Shown: piece by piece, positions 53,949 through 63,462 of the stretch
Position numbering within the stretch: the first letter of the stretch is position 1
Layout: every line of letters starts with the position of its first letter
The notes under the pieces: model-generated
The model's input: only the letters and a program-made list of their open reading frames with translations
The model's database searches: none
Told to the model about the DNA's origin: nothing
Assembly: GCA_963839515.1 (NCBI GenBank)
Contig: CAWIVN010000006.1
Location: 1-64,000 of the forward strand
Direction of reading: 5' to 3'
Length of the DNA stretch: 64,000 nucleotides
DNA from: Fredericiella sp963839515
GTDB lineage: Bacteria > Chloroflexota > Anaerolineae > Caldilineales > Caldilineaceae
Position numbers and translations under genes: made by a program

Positions 53949-54788
53949 CTAATCGTTGTCCGGCAGGATCTCGACCGACGCGCCCGGGGCCGGCTGCGTA
54001 TACTCGCCCAGCGCAGCACGCGGCACACCTTGTGATCCGTGCTTGCTTGTTCCACTGCTGGCTTGGGTGCTAGCCCGCACGCGCGGCGCGCTGTTGATCA
54101 CCAGCTTGTCGCTGGGCGCCGGTCTGCGCCGGGGGCGCAGCCCAACCAGCAAACCGGCCAGGATCAGCGCCAGCGGCCACCAGCGTACCAAGATCACCGC
54201 CTGGCCCGCCTCCGCCATGCGCCCAGTCGAGAGCGCAATCACGCCAAACACGAGCAACACGCTGCCAGGAATCAGCGCCCACCAATGGCGACGCTTCTGG
54301 TCCAGCAAATACAGCAAAAAGAAGACCAACCCCAGCCCAATAAACAGCAGCGCAGCAAGCAGGTCGGTCGTGCTAACCCAACTGCTTGCGCCTACAACTG
54401 CGGCCAACACAAGCATGAAACCGCCTGGCAGAATCGCCCACCAGCGCTCGGCACGCGCCGGCAAATAAATGTGGCCGAAGGCCAAGGCCAACCCGGCAAA
54501 TACTTGCGCTGCAATGAGAGCGCGGTCCACGTTGGCCAGCGTGCTCGTCATGGCCATTGTGGCCAGTGAGGCCAGCGTCCAGGCTGGCAGCAGCCGCCAC
54601 CACTCCTGCCGGTCACGCGCAAAGCCGGCGAAGAACACAGCCGCTGCCACGCCACAACCCGCCGCCAGCAGAAACTGTGGCCAGGGAGCATAGACATCCA
54701 ACCAGCCGAGGTTAAAGAGTAGCAGGACGATGCCACCCACCACCAGGCTGACCGACCAAGCCCAAGCACGGCCCTGAGAATCAGTCAT
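53949..54788 (-). CDS. Eight-helix membrane protein, unknown function
   Basis: The 279-residue product has three similar blocks of two to three hydrophobic helices separated by WWRLLPAW, RWWAILPGG and HWWALIPGS motifs, a tandem internal repeat. It ends in a soluble tail of about 55 residues (RPRRRPAPSDKLVINSAP...). LiaF-TM-like or DUF5668-like proteins have comparable W-rich repeats. It lies between the SH3b protein gene (4-nt gap) and the nitrilase, on the minus strand. I see no catalytic residues. Confidence 0.75.
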   Translation of the reverse strand: MTDSQGRAWAWSVSLVVGGIVLLLFNLGWLDVYAPWPQFLLAAGCGVAAAVFFAGFARDRQEWWRLLPAWTLASLATMAMTSTLANVDRALIAAQVFAGLALAFGHIYLPARAERWWAILPGGFMLVLAAVVGASSWVSTTDLLAALLFIGLGLVFFLLYLLDQKRRHWWALIPGSVLLVFGVIALSTGRMAEAGQAVILVRWWPLALILAGLLVGLRPRRRPAPSDKLVINSAPRVRASTQASSGTSKHGSQGVPRAALGEYTQPAPGASVEILPDND

Positions 54789-54792
54789 GGTG

Positions 54793-56271
54793 CTAAGGCT
54801 GCACTACCGGCAGCGTGTCGACACCGACACTCACTTCGACCAGGGCTGCCAAGACCCACGCAGCCGAGCCGTCAGGCAGCACAACCTGGACCCACAGACC
54901 ATCGCCGTTGCGACCGACGACTGCGAAGCTCTCGCCTGGCGCGGCCGAGTAGACAGGCTCGAGATCGCGGCTGGGCGCACCGCGCAGGTTAGCCCCCAAC
55001 GGATTGGCAATCGTCGCCGTTGCACCGGTAGGTGCGCCCGCGACCGAGGGCGCAGTCGTGATTCCAGTTGCAGCGCCAGTCGTCGTGCCTGTCGCCGTAG
55101 TGGCCAAAGTCTCGGTTACGGCGCCGGTTGTGGCGGCAGACGCGCCTGCGATCACAGGTGCATTGGCTGCGTCGGGCGAGGCGATTACAGCCTCGGCAAA
55201 CATCCAGGCGTTCTGATCGTCCGGCAGTTGCACCTGGAACCAGTCGCCGGCGGCAGTGCGCCCCAGCACCGGCAGCACCGCCCCATTCGGCACCACCAAG
55301 AGGATGGCGCCGTCAGTGCTTGCCGCTGCGCGTGCGTTGACGCCGGTCGTATCGGACACGGTCAACGCCGGGCCGACTGCGGGCAGTGCATTGGTAAAGG
55401 GTGCCGTTGGAATCACGCCGTTAGTCGTCAACTGCGGCGCAAGACTTCCCAAGGTCGCGGTGGGCGTCAGGCCAGTGCTTGCCGCCGGCAGGGACGTGGT
55501 GTCCGTCAAGTCGAGAGTTCCGGTCAGTTCAACACCTGCTGCCGGTGCGGCGACCGGCGTCGGTACCGGCAGTCCGGCCGCGGTGAAAATCGCCGCCAAC
55601 TGCTCTAGCGGCACCATCTGTGGCGTGCGATTGACAAATTCTGACGATACCCAGGCGACTGTCGTGCCGTCCGCCAGGATCACCTGCAGCCAGTCTCCAT
55701 CTTGGCGGGTGACGACGACACCTTCATTCTCGTTGAGCGTGCGTATGATTTCGCCGTTTGGCTCACGGCGGGCGTTGACGCCCTGCACTGCATTCACCGT
55801 GCCGCTGATCAACTCACCCATGGCGATGCTCGGCGTCGGTGGCAGCACAGGGGTGGGCGTTTCGGCGGGAGCCGTGGTTGCGGTAGGTTCCAGTGTAGGT
55901 GTTGGCGGCGCCGGCGTGGGCGAGGCAGCCAGCGCAGCAGCGGCATCCGTCGTCGGCGTCTCTGTGGGCGCGGTAGCTGCAATGCCACCCAGCGCGCCAA
56001 GACCGCCACCCAGTTGACCTAGCGCTATCCAGCCTACATAGCCAAGTACGGCCAGCAATGCCACGATCAACACCGAAGGCAACACCCAGTTACGGCGAGT
56101 CTGCGGCGCTCTCTCGTATTCTACCGGTTGCCAGTACTCGCTTGTCTCACCTTCTTGCAGTTGCAGATGCTTGTTGAGGTCCTGATCTGCATCCTCCAGC
56201 TTCCACTGCTCCGGGTCCGGCTGCTTTCTGTCCTCTAGTTGCCAATTCTTCAAAGGATCTTCTGTACTCAT
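54793..56271 (-). CDS. Membrane-anchored protein with three SH3b repeats
   Basis: The 492-residue protein has a hydrophilic cytoplasmic start (MSTEDPLKNWQLEDRKQPDP...), one membrane helix at about 62-85 (NWVLPSVLIVALLAVLGYVGWIAL), and a Thr/Pro/Ala linker (about 95-150). Three SH3-like domains follow: GTVNAVQGVNARREPNG (about 158), DTTGVNARAAASTDGAILL (about 310) and ANPLGANLRGAPSRDLEPV (about 430), each ending in WVQV or WLQV and DGxxAWV. It is probably a bitopic inner-membrane protein that binds wall components. It is coupled by ATGA to the small membrane gene at 56268. Confidence 0.85.
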   Translation of the reverse strand: MSTEDPLKNWQLEDRKQPDPEQWKLEDADQDLNKHLQLQEGETSEYWQPVEYERAPQTRRNWVLPSVLIVALLAVLGYVGWIALGQLGGGLGALGGIAATAPTETPTTDAAAALAASPTPAPPTPTLEPTATTAPAETPTPVLPPTPSIAMGELISGTVNAVQGVNARREPNGEIIRTLNENEGVVVTRQDGDWLQVILADGTTVAWVSSEFVNRTPQMVPLEQLAAIFTAAGLPVPTPVAAPAAGVELTGTLDLTDTTSLPAASTGLTPTATLGSLAPQLTTNGVIPTAPFTNALPAVGPALTVSDTTGVNARAAASTDGAILLVVPNGAVLPVLGRTAAGDWFQVQLPDDQNAWMFAEAVIASPDAANAPVIAGASAATTGAVTETLATTATGTTTGAATGITTAPSVAGAPTGATATIANPLGANLRGAPSRDLEPVYSAAPGESFAVVGRNGDGLWVQVVLPDGSAAWVLAALVEVSVGVDTLPVVQP

Positions 56272-56609
56272 GGCTGTCTGATTTCCTCAATCGGAGTGTC
56301 CCAGCCATTGCGCTTCCCCGCCAGCGTGATGCGGGCAGCGAAGACGACGAAGACGACGGCCAAAATACTCCAGGCTGCAAGTTGCCACCAAGATGGGGTT
56401 AGATTGGTGACGGCGCCGAGCGCCATCCCGGTGCAAAACAGGGTTAAACTTATACAGAATGGAGACAGGAATCGTGGCAGCGTCACTATTGCGCTCCAGC
56501 GCCAGCCCAGCAGACTGCGATACCAGGAGTTGTAGCTTAACGTTGCCAAAACTCCCGCCAGTCCGAATATCCACAAACCAGCACTGAACAGACTTGGAAT
56601 GGTCAGCAT
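56268..56609 (-). CDS. Small three-helix membrane protein
   Basis: The 113-residue product starts MLTIPSLFSAGLWIFGLAGVLATLSYNSWYRSLLGWRW and has three hydrophobic segments (about 8-25, 45-65, 73-92) and a basic tail. It is the first gene of the minus-strand operon with the SH3b protein (overlapping ATGA), the eight-helix membrane protein and the nitrilase. No family recognised. Confidence 0.65.
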   Translation of the reverse strand: MLTIPSLFSAGLWIFGLAGVLATLSYNSWYRSLLGWRWSAIVTLPRFLSPFCISLTLFCTGMALGAVTNLTPSWWQLAAWSILAVVFVVFAARITLAGKRNGWDTPIEEIRQP

Positions 56610-56632
56610 GCTGCTCTTGACTTGCCGGCGAG

Positions 56633-56661
56633 TTGACGATTGACTACCACAAGACTAGTAT
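56633..56661 (+). promoter_or_regulatory. Promoter of the GT4 gene
   Basis: TTGACG (56633-56638) and TAGTAT (56656-56661) are spaced 17 nt. The ATG of the glycosyltransferase is at 56707 with AGGAAAG in between. Confidence 0.55.
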
Positions 56662-56706
56662 ACATAGAATAACGGTTTCAGGAAAGCCTAGAACGGCACG
56701 GCAAAT

Positions 56707-57855
56707 ATGCTAATTGGCGTAGACGTTTCGCGTGCCCTGCGCGCTCATCGCACCGGCACCGAGCGGTATGCCCTCGAAATCGTCCGGCATATGCTTCAGT
56801 TGCCTGACGCCGATGAACATACTTGGCGCCTCTACTGCGACAGTGCACCGATTGCCTCACCTTTTCCTACACGCACGCCGGGTGCCCTGGCCGACAATGT
56901 CGAATTAGCCATTCTACCGGGGCGCCGCCTTTGGACTCACCACACGTTGGCGGCCGAGGTGACCCAGCATGCACCTGGCGTGCTCTTTGTCCCTGCCCAC
57001 GTAATCCCGCTTGTCTTGCCCCCTCGCCGCCTGCCTCCCTCAGTTGTCACAATTCACGATCTGGGCTATCGTCACTTTCCGGATGCGCACACGTGGCGCC
57101 AGCGCCGCTACCTGGAGTGGAGCACTCGCTGGAGCACGCAAGTAGCAGCACGTGTGATAGCCGTCAGCCAGGCCACGGCGGACGATTTACAGGTGGCTTA
57201 TGCCGTGGACCGGCGCAAGATCGACGTGATTTATGAAGCAACGGTTCCCATCACTGCCCCGCAGGCGATATACCCGCTGGAGTCGACGCGGCCCTATGCT
57301 CTCTATGTTGGCACGATCCAGCCGCGCAAAAACCTTGTGCGCCTGGCGCAAGCCTACGCTAAGTTGGTGCATACCCATTCCGTCGACTGGGATCTGGTGC
57401 TCGCGGGCGGTCCGGGATGGCTAAGTGACGAAGTGCTGCGTGCCATCGATGCCCTGGATCTGCCAAACCGGATTCACCGCCTTGGATTTGTGGCCGAAGA
57501 GGAGTTGCCGTCGCTGTTGCACGGCGCCCGCCTGTTCTGTTTTGTGTCGCTATACGAAGGCTTTGGGCTGCCGGTGCTCGAAGCGCAAGCTGCCGGAGTG
57601 CCCGTCATGACTGCCAACAATTCCTCGCTGCCCGAAGTTGCCGGCGACGCCGCCATCCTCGTGGACCCTACCGATGTGGACGCCATCGCCGATGCCATGC
57701 TGCGCCTGAGCAGTGACGAAGCCCTGCGCCAACGGCTGATCGCTGCCGGCCACGCCAACGTCGCCCGCTTTTCTTGGCAAAAGGCAGCGCAGCAGACGCT
57801 GGCGGTCCTGCTCAAGGCCGCCCAGGCTAAGCCGGGCCAGGCAGCGCACAAATGA
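56707..57855 (+). CDS. GT4-family glycosyltransferase
   Basis: The 382-residue GT-B enzyme has the N-domain GVDVSRALRAHRTGTERYALEI (early RTGTERY loop) and SVVTIHDLGYRHFPDAH. In the C-domain are ALYVGTIQPRKNLVRLAQAYA near residue 200, RLFCFVSLYEGFGLPVLEAQAAGVPVMTAN near 275, and SLPEVAGDAAILVDP. E-x7-E (EGFGLPVLE) is the retaining GT4 signature. It likely adds a hexose to a cell-surface or exopolysaccharide precursor. It is followed with a 4-nt overlap by the WecG-type gene. Confidence 0.93.
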   Translation: MLIGVDVSRALRAHRTGTERYALEIVRHMLQLPDADEHTWRLYCDSAPIASPFPTRTPGALADNVELAILPGRRLWTHHTLAAEVTQHAPGVLFVPAHVIPLVLPPRRLPPSVVTIHDLGYRHFPDAHTWRQRRYLEWSTRWSTQVAARVIAVSQATADDLQVAYAVDRRKIDVIYEATVPITAPQAIYPLESTRPYALYVGTIQPRKNLVRLAQAYAKLVHTHSVDWDLVLAGGPGWLSDEVLRAIDALDLPNRIHRLGFVAEEELPSLLHGARLFCFVSLYEGFGLPVLEAQAAGVPVMTANNSSLPEVAGDAAILVDPTDVDAIADAMLRLSSDEALRQRLIAAGHANVARFSWQKAAQQTLAVLLKAAQAKPGQAAHK

Positions 57856-58628
57856 TCCCGTCTCCTGCCCACGGCCGCACTGTCAAAATCCTGGGCGTAC
57901 CCGTCGACAGCATCGACTTTGGCGGCTTGCTCGACCGCATCGACTGGTGGGTCGTACAGCATCGCGAACATCTTGCCACCCAGCCATGCCGGCAGGTCTG
58001 CACAGTCAACCCCGAGTTTATCGTCGACGCTCACGTCGACCCCGACTTTGCGGGCGTACTGCGCCGCGCCGACCTGCGCGTGCCGGATGGCGTCGGCGTA
58101 TTGTGGGCAGCCAGACTTTTGGGTACACCCCTGTATGAGCGCGTGACTGGATCAGACGGCATCTATCGCATCGCCGAGCGCGCAGCGCAGCGCAGATGGC
58201 GCATTTTCTTTCTGGGAGCAGCGCCGGGCGTGGCGTTGCGCACGGCCGAACAACTGCGCGAACGCTATCCGGGCCTGGTAGTGGCTGGCGCTTATGATGG
58301 CAGCCCAGGCGACGCCGGCTGGCCGCCGATCGCCGCCTGGCTGCGTAGCACGCAGCCTGACATCTTGTTCGTTGCCTACGGCCACCCCAAGCAGGACTTC
58401 TGGATCGATCGCCACCGCGCCGAACTGCCTGTCGCCGTAGCCCTCGGCGTAGGTGGCGCCCTCGACTTTGTAGCCGGCGTGGCCGTGCGCGCGCCGCACT
58501 GGATGCGGCAGCTTGGCCTTGAGTGGCTGCATCGCCTCATCCGCCAGCCCTGGCGCTGGCGCCGCATGACCAAGCTCCCCCTCTTCGCCCTGCTCGTCCT
58601 TCGCCAGAAGTTTACAGGTCAAAAATAA
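57852..58628 (+). CDS. WecG/TagA/CpsF-family glycosyltransferase
   Basis: The 258-residue GT26 protein has ILGVPVDSIDFGGLLDRI near the start, VCTVNPEFIVDA, ADLRVPDGVGVLWAARLLG, YERVTGSDGIYRIAERA, RIFFLGAAPGVA and PDILFVAYGHPKQDFWI, followed by VALGVGGALDFVAG. GT26 enzymes transfer N-acetylmannosamine-type sugars to lipid carriers in teichoic acid and ECA pathways. It overlaps the GT4 gene by 4 nt, so both probably act in one surface-glycan pathway. The ATG at 57852 is chosen for coupling. Confidence 0.93.
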   Translation: MIPSPAHGRTVKILGVPVDSIDFGGLLDRIDWWVVQHREHLATQPCRQVCTVNPEFIVDAHVDPDFAGVLRRADLRVPDGVGVLWAARLLGTPLYERVTGSDGIYRIAERAAQRRWRIFFLGAAPGVALRTAEQLRERYPGLVVAGAYDGSPGDAGWPPIAAWLRSTQPDILFVAYGHPKQDFWIDRHRAELPVAVALGVGGALDFVAGVAVRAPHWMRQLGLEWLHRLIRQPWRWRRMTKLPLFALLVLRQKFTGQK

Positions 58629-58652
58629 AGCTGCGCCGTTTCCAGCGCAGCT
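58623..58652 (-). terminator. Rho-independent terminator of the sugar ABC operon
   Basis: AGCTGCGC and GCGCAGCT (58629-58636 and 58645-58652) form an 8-bp stem with an 8-nt loop. On the minus strand it is followed by TTATTTTT. It lies just after the last operon gene and may also serve the convergent glycosyltransferase. Confidence 0.8.
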
Positions 58653-58710
58653 GCTACTACACGTACATCTACTGTCCAGGGAGCACGCCACGTGCGGCTC
58701 TACATCCTCT

Positions 58711-59577
58711 CTACCCCTTCACCGCGCCTGCCGTCAACCCAGCCACGATGCGCCGCTGGAAGATGAAGACCAGGATGATCAACGGAATGCTGGAGATCAC
58801 ACCTGCCGCCATGATCTCACCAAACGGGATTTGCATTGAGAATTGCGACGGGAAGTTGGCAATGATCACCGGCAGCGTACGGGCATCCGGCTGGACCGAG
58901 GTAAAGGTAAGGGCGAACAGGTACTCATTCCAGGCGCCGATGAACGTCAGTAGGCCGGTGGTAACCAGCGCCGGTGCGGTCAGCGGCAGCATGATCATGT
59001 AGAACGTCTGGAACGGCGATGCTCCGTCCACCTGCGCCGATTGAAAGATTTCCGTCGGCAATTCGCGGAAGAAGGCCGTAAGCACCCAGGCCGTAAACGG
59101 CAGCGAGAAGAGTAGGTAAGTCAGAATCAGACTCGGAATTGCCGATATCTGGAAACGGGCGATTATCGCATACAAGCCCGACAGCACGGCGATTTGTGGG
59201 AACATTGTCATGGCTAGGATAACGTACAAAGTGGGCGTCTTCCCCCTATAGCGCAGTTTGCCTAGTGCAAAGCCGGCAAAGGAGCCAACCGCCAACGACA
59301 AGATCGTCACGCTTACTGCAACGACAATGCTGTTGACAATGGCCCGCAAGAATGCCTGGTTGTTAAACACCGCCTCATAGTTACGCAAATAGATCGAGAC
59401 CTCGCCAGTGACCGGCGAGCGCGGTACTAGGGTCGTCGGCGTCATCGCCAACTGCGCCTCTGACTTGAACGAGGAGTTGATGGCCCAGTAAAAGGGAAAC
59501 AGCATCCAGATCGCCATCGCGACCACAAGGATGTACAACAGGATGCGGTTGAGCCGGTGCTGCGCCTTAGTGCTCAT
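58711..59577 (-). CDS. Sugar ABC transporter permease (MalG type)
   Basis: The 288-residue protein starts MSTKAQHRLNRILLYILV and has six membrane helices. The EAA-type loop FQSAQVDGASPFQTFYMIMLPLTAPAL is near residue 190, and the end is FIFQRRIVAGLTAGAVKG. This is the MalG/ugpE subfamily of carbohydrate permeases. The start overlaps the MalF-type stop by 11 nt. The sugar is unknown. A terminator follows at 58623-58652. Confidence 0.92.
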   Translation of the reverse strand: MSTKAQHRLNRILLYILVVAMAIWMLFPFYWAINSSFKSEAQLAMTPTTLVPRSPVTGEVSIYLRNYEAVFNNQAFLRAIVNSIVVAVSVTILSLAVGSFAGFALGKLRYRGKTPTLYVILAMTMFPQIAVLSGLYAIIARFQISAIPSLILTYLLFSLPFTAWVLTAFFRELPTEIFQSAQVDGASPFQTFYMIMLPLTAPALVTTGLLTFIGAWNEYLFALTFTSVQPDARTLPVIIANFPSQFSMQIPFGEIMAAGVISSIPLIILVFIFQRRIVAGLTAGAVKG

Positions 59578-60649
59578 CGGATCTGACCCCCAACGAACGC
59601 ATGTAGATGATGGCAAACGCCGATAACACGAGGAAGATGATCACGCTGCTGGCCGAAGAGTAACCCATGGCACGATTCTGGATCAGCTGGTAATAGGTGA
59701 AGCTGGCCATCGAGTAGCGGGCCTGTCCTAGCACAATCTGGAAAAGGTCAAAGACGCGCAACGCGTCCAACGTGCGGAAGACAAGGGCAACGGCAATGGT
59801 ACCCTTGAGCAGCGGCAGCGTCAACCAGAAGAACTTGCGTACGGCGTTTGCGCCGTCGACGTTGGCGGCCTCATAAATGTCGCCAGGAATCAGCTGCAGG
59901 CCTGCCAGCAGCAGCAGGGCCATAAACGGCGTCGTCTTCCAGACGTCGATAATGATCATCGCCGGCAACTGCCAGGCTGGGTCGGACAGGAAAGGAATCT
60001 CGCCGTTGCCAAGACCCAGATACCAGAACATCGTATTAAAGTAGCCGGTGCGATTCGCCGCCAGCATGTAGGCCCACATCTGCGACGATACTGCGGTCGG
60101 AATGGCCCAAGGCACCAAGATAATCGCGCGCATAAAGCCGCGGCCCTTGAAGTTGGCGTTAACGATCAGGGCGACGATCATGCCGAGCACAAGCTCCAAG
60201 AATACCGTCGCAATGGCAAAGACAAGTGTGTCCCAGATGGAGCGGATGAAATCCGGGTCGGTCGCACCGATTACATATTGAGTGCCAAACAAGTTAAACT
60301 GCGTCACGGGTTTGTAGCGCTGCGGCTCGCGCGGCAGGACGCTGACGGCACTTTCATACTTGATCTGCCCGGTTTTCTCGTCTATCTGTGGCTGTCCCGT
60401 AGCCTCGTCGATCTTCGGCGGCACTTCCGCAATTGTGATACTCAGCAAGGTGCGATAGTTGGCGAGGCCGACAAACTCGGTCGGCTTCGAACTGGCAAAC
60501 GTCGCGTTAGTGAAACTGGAGAGAAGGACGGAAAACAAGGGGTAGATCGCAATGGCCAGCAGAATCAGGAAGGTCGGCGCCAGAAGCCAGTACGCCAATC
60601 TCTGTTCCTGCTTGGCTAGATCGCTGGTTCCCTCGGTACTCTTGGCCAT
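59567..60649 (-). CDS. Sugar ABC transporter permease (MalF type)
   Basis: From ATG 60649 (AGGGAG upstream) the product is 360 residues. It has a long extracytoplasmic loop after the first helix (about residues 50-130, including IDEATGQPQIDEKTGQIKYE), which resembles the P2 loop of MalF. Then come five to six helices and the EAA motif YEAANVDGANAVRKFFWLTLPLL near 285. It pairs with the MalG-type protein encoded directly downstream. A hairpin at 60710-60740 separates it from the binding-protein gene. Confidence 0.92.
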   Translation of the reverse strand: MAKSTEGTSDLAKQEQRLAYWLLAPTFLILLAIAIYPLFSVLLSSFTNATFASSKPTEFVGLANYRTLLSITIAEVPPKIDEATGQPQIDEKTGQIKYESAVSVLPREPQRYKPVTQFNLFGTQYVIGATDPDFIRSIWDTLVFAIATVFLELVLGMIVALIVNANFKGRGFMRAIILVPWAIPTAVSSQMWAYMLAANRTGYFNTMFWYLGLGNGEIPFLSDPAWQLPAMIIIDVWKTTPFMALLLLAGLQLIPGDIYEAANVDGANAVRKFFWLTLPLLKGTIAVALVFRTLDALRVFDLFQIVLGQARYSMASFTYYQLIQNRAMGYSSASSVIIFLVLSAFAIIYMRSLGVRSDEH

Positions 60650-60709
60650 TGTGGAATACTCCCTAATCTTGGCTAGATGTGCTTTGGACTCGTGCGTGTA
60701 CTGGGGAAC

Positions 60710-60740
60710 GAGCCTGCCAGGCTGTCCGCCTGGCAGGCTC
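60710..60740 (-). terminator. 13-bp hairpin between binding protein and permease genes
   Basis: GAGCCTGCCAGGC (60710-60722) pairs perfectly with 60728-60740 around a 5-nt loop. No U-run follows. Such hairpins often lower expression of the permeases relative to the binding protein. Confidence 0.6.
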
Positions 60741-60760
60741 AACCGGTGCATACCTACTGA

Positions 60761-62242
<1,482 letters not shown>

Positions 62243-62359
62243 AGCAGAATCTCCTTTTTTTGAACAAGGATTGAACAAGCTGAACCAGAAATTTATGTCA
62301 ACCTCGCGCCGGCTGGCGGTGCACCCAGGCGAGAATCAACAACAGATGGGAAAGTGACC

Positions 62360-63355
62360 CTAGGTCGTGTTACGCTGTACCACGCGCAGCGGCGTCTGTA
62401 CGTGCCGCGTTAACGGTTGGGGATCTGCCATAGCCGCCAGCAACAGCTCGACTGCCTGCCGGCCCGACATCTCCAAAGACTGCGATATCGTGCTTAACCC
62501 TACAAACTCCGAAAAATCCAAGTCGTCAAAACCCAAGATCGCCAGGTCGTGTGGCACATGCACGTCACGTTCGCGCGCAGCCCGCAACACCCCGAGCGCG
62601 AGCGAGTCACTGGCGGCAAAAATCGCGCTGGGAGGTTCACCACGGTCCAGCAGGGCCAACGCCTGGCGATGCGCCTCGTCGGGGCTCGCTGCGTTCGGCG
62701 CAATTTCAGTGATGCATGGTTCCAGCCCCGCTTGCTGCAGACGACGGCGAAATCCCTCCAGCCGCAGTTCGCTGGTGCGCCAGGTGTAGCCTTCGATCTC
62801 GCGATCGCCACCCACAAACCCTATGTTCCGGTGATCCTTGTCCAGCAGGTATTCGGCTGCCAGCACGCCCCCGGCATGATTGTCAATGTCCACACACGAC
62901 AACACGTTGCTTGGCGTCTCGATCAACACGGCGGGCAGATTATGTTCCACCAGGCGGCGGCTCGCTTCTTGATCGATGCGCAGGGATATGATAATTAGGC
63001 CGTCAAGACGGCGTGTGACTGGTAAACTGAGCAGATAGGCACGAACATGTTCCGGAGTTTCTGCATTATAAACGACGAGTTCAAATCCTGCATCCAAAAG
63101 CGCCGCCGCGATGCCGCGTAAGCGCTGGACAAATGATGAATAGGTAAAGAACGGTACAAGCACGCCTACCTGGCGGTGGCGGCGGCGCGCCCGGGCAGTT
63201 GCCTCAGCCTTGGGAATAAACCCCAAATCGTCGATTACAGCGTGCACACGGGCACGCGTCATGCTGTTGACGCTGTGCGGTGCGTTCAGCACGCGCGAGA
63301 CGGTCGCGATACTAACGCCCGCCCGCGTCGCAACATCGTAGATAGTTGCTGTCAT
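62360..63355 (-). CDS. LacI-family transcriptional regulator
   Basis: The 331-residue protein starts MTATIYDVATRAGVSIATVS, a canonical LacI helix-turn-helix with hinge helix near residues 48-58 (KAEATARARRRH). The effector domain follows, with GVLVPFFTYSSFVQRLRGI, DGLIIISLRI, IDNHAGGVLAAEYLL, SAIFAASDSLALGVL and LAILGFDDLDFSEF. It is the gene just upstream of the sugar ABC operon on the same strand, so it most likely controls both. Two operator-like sites lie just upstream at 63400-63427. Confidence 0.94.
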   Translation of the reverse strand: MTATIYDVATRAGVSIATVSRVLNAPHSVNSMTRARVHAVIDDLGFIPKAEATARARRRHRQVGVLVPFFTYSSFVQRLRGIAAALLDAGFELVVYNAETPEHVRAYLLSLPVTRRLDGLIIISLRIDQEASRRLVEHNLPAVLIETPSNVLSCVDIDNHAGGVLAAEYLLDKDHRNIGFVGGDREIEGYTWRTSELRLEGFRRRLQQAGLEPCITEIAPNAASPDEAHRQALALLDRGEPPSAIFAASDSLALGVLRAARERDVHVPHDLAILGFDDLDFSEFVGLSTISQSLEMSGRQAVELLLAAMADPQPLTRHVQTPLRVVQRNTT

Positions 63356-63399
63356 GCTGGGCGTTGGCTCTGTACTTGCAAGGAACGGGAAGCGATTAC

Positions 63400-63427
63400 C
63401 GAAAGTGCTTACATGAAAGCACTTTCA
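63400..63427. promoter_or_regulatory. Two tandem LacI/GalR-type operators
   Basis: TGAAAGCACTTTCA (63414-63427) differs from the family consensus TGAAAGCGCTTTCA by one base. CGAAAGTGCTTACA (63400-63413) adjoins it with more mismatches. Together they also form an inverted repeat GAAAGTGCTT/AAAGCACTTTC. They sit just downstream of the -10 box on the minus strand. Confidence 0.7.
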
Positions 63428-63433
63428 GTGCCT

Positions 63434-63462
63434 ACACTAGCACAAACCAGCGCCTAGGTCAA
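63434..63462 (-). promoter_or_regulatory. Promoter of the LacI gene
   Basis: TTGACC (63457-63462) and TAGTGT (63434-63439) on the minus strand are spaced 17 nt. The predicted start at about 63427 lies at the edge of the operators, consistent with autoregulation. The -35 overlaps the end of the partial gene at 63459. Confidence 0.5.
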
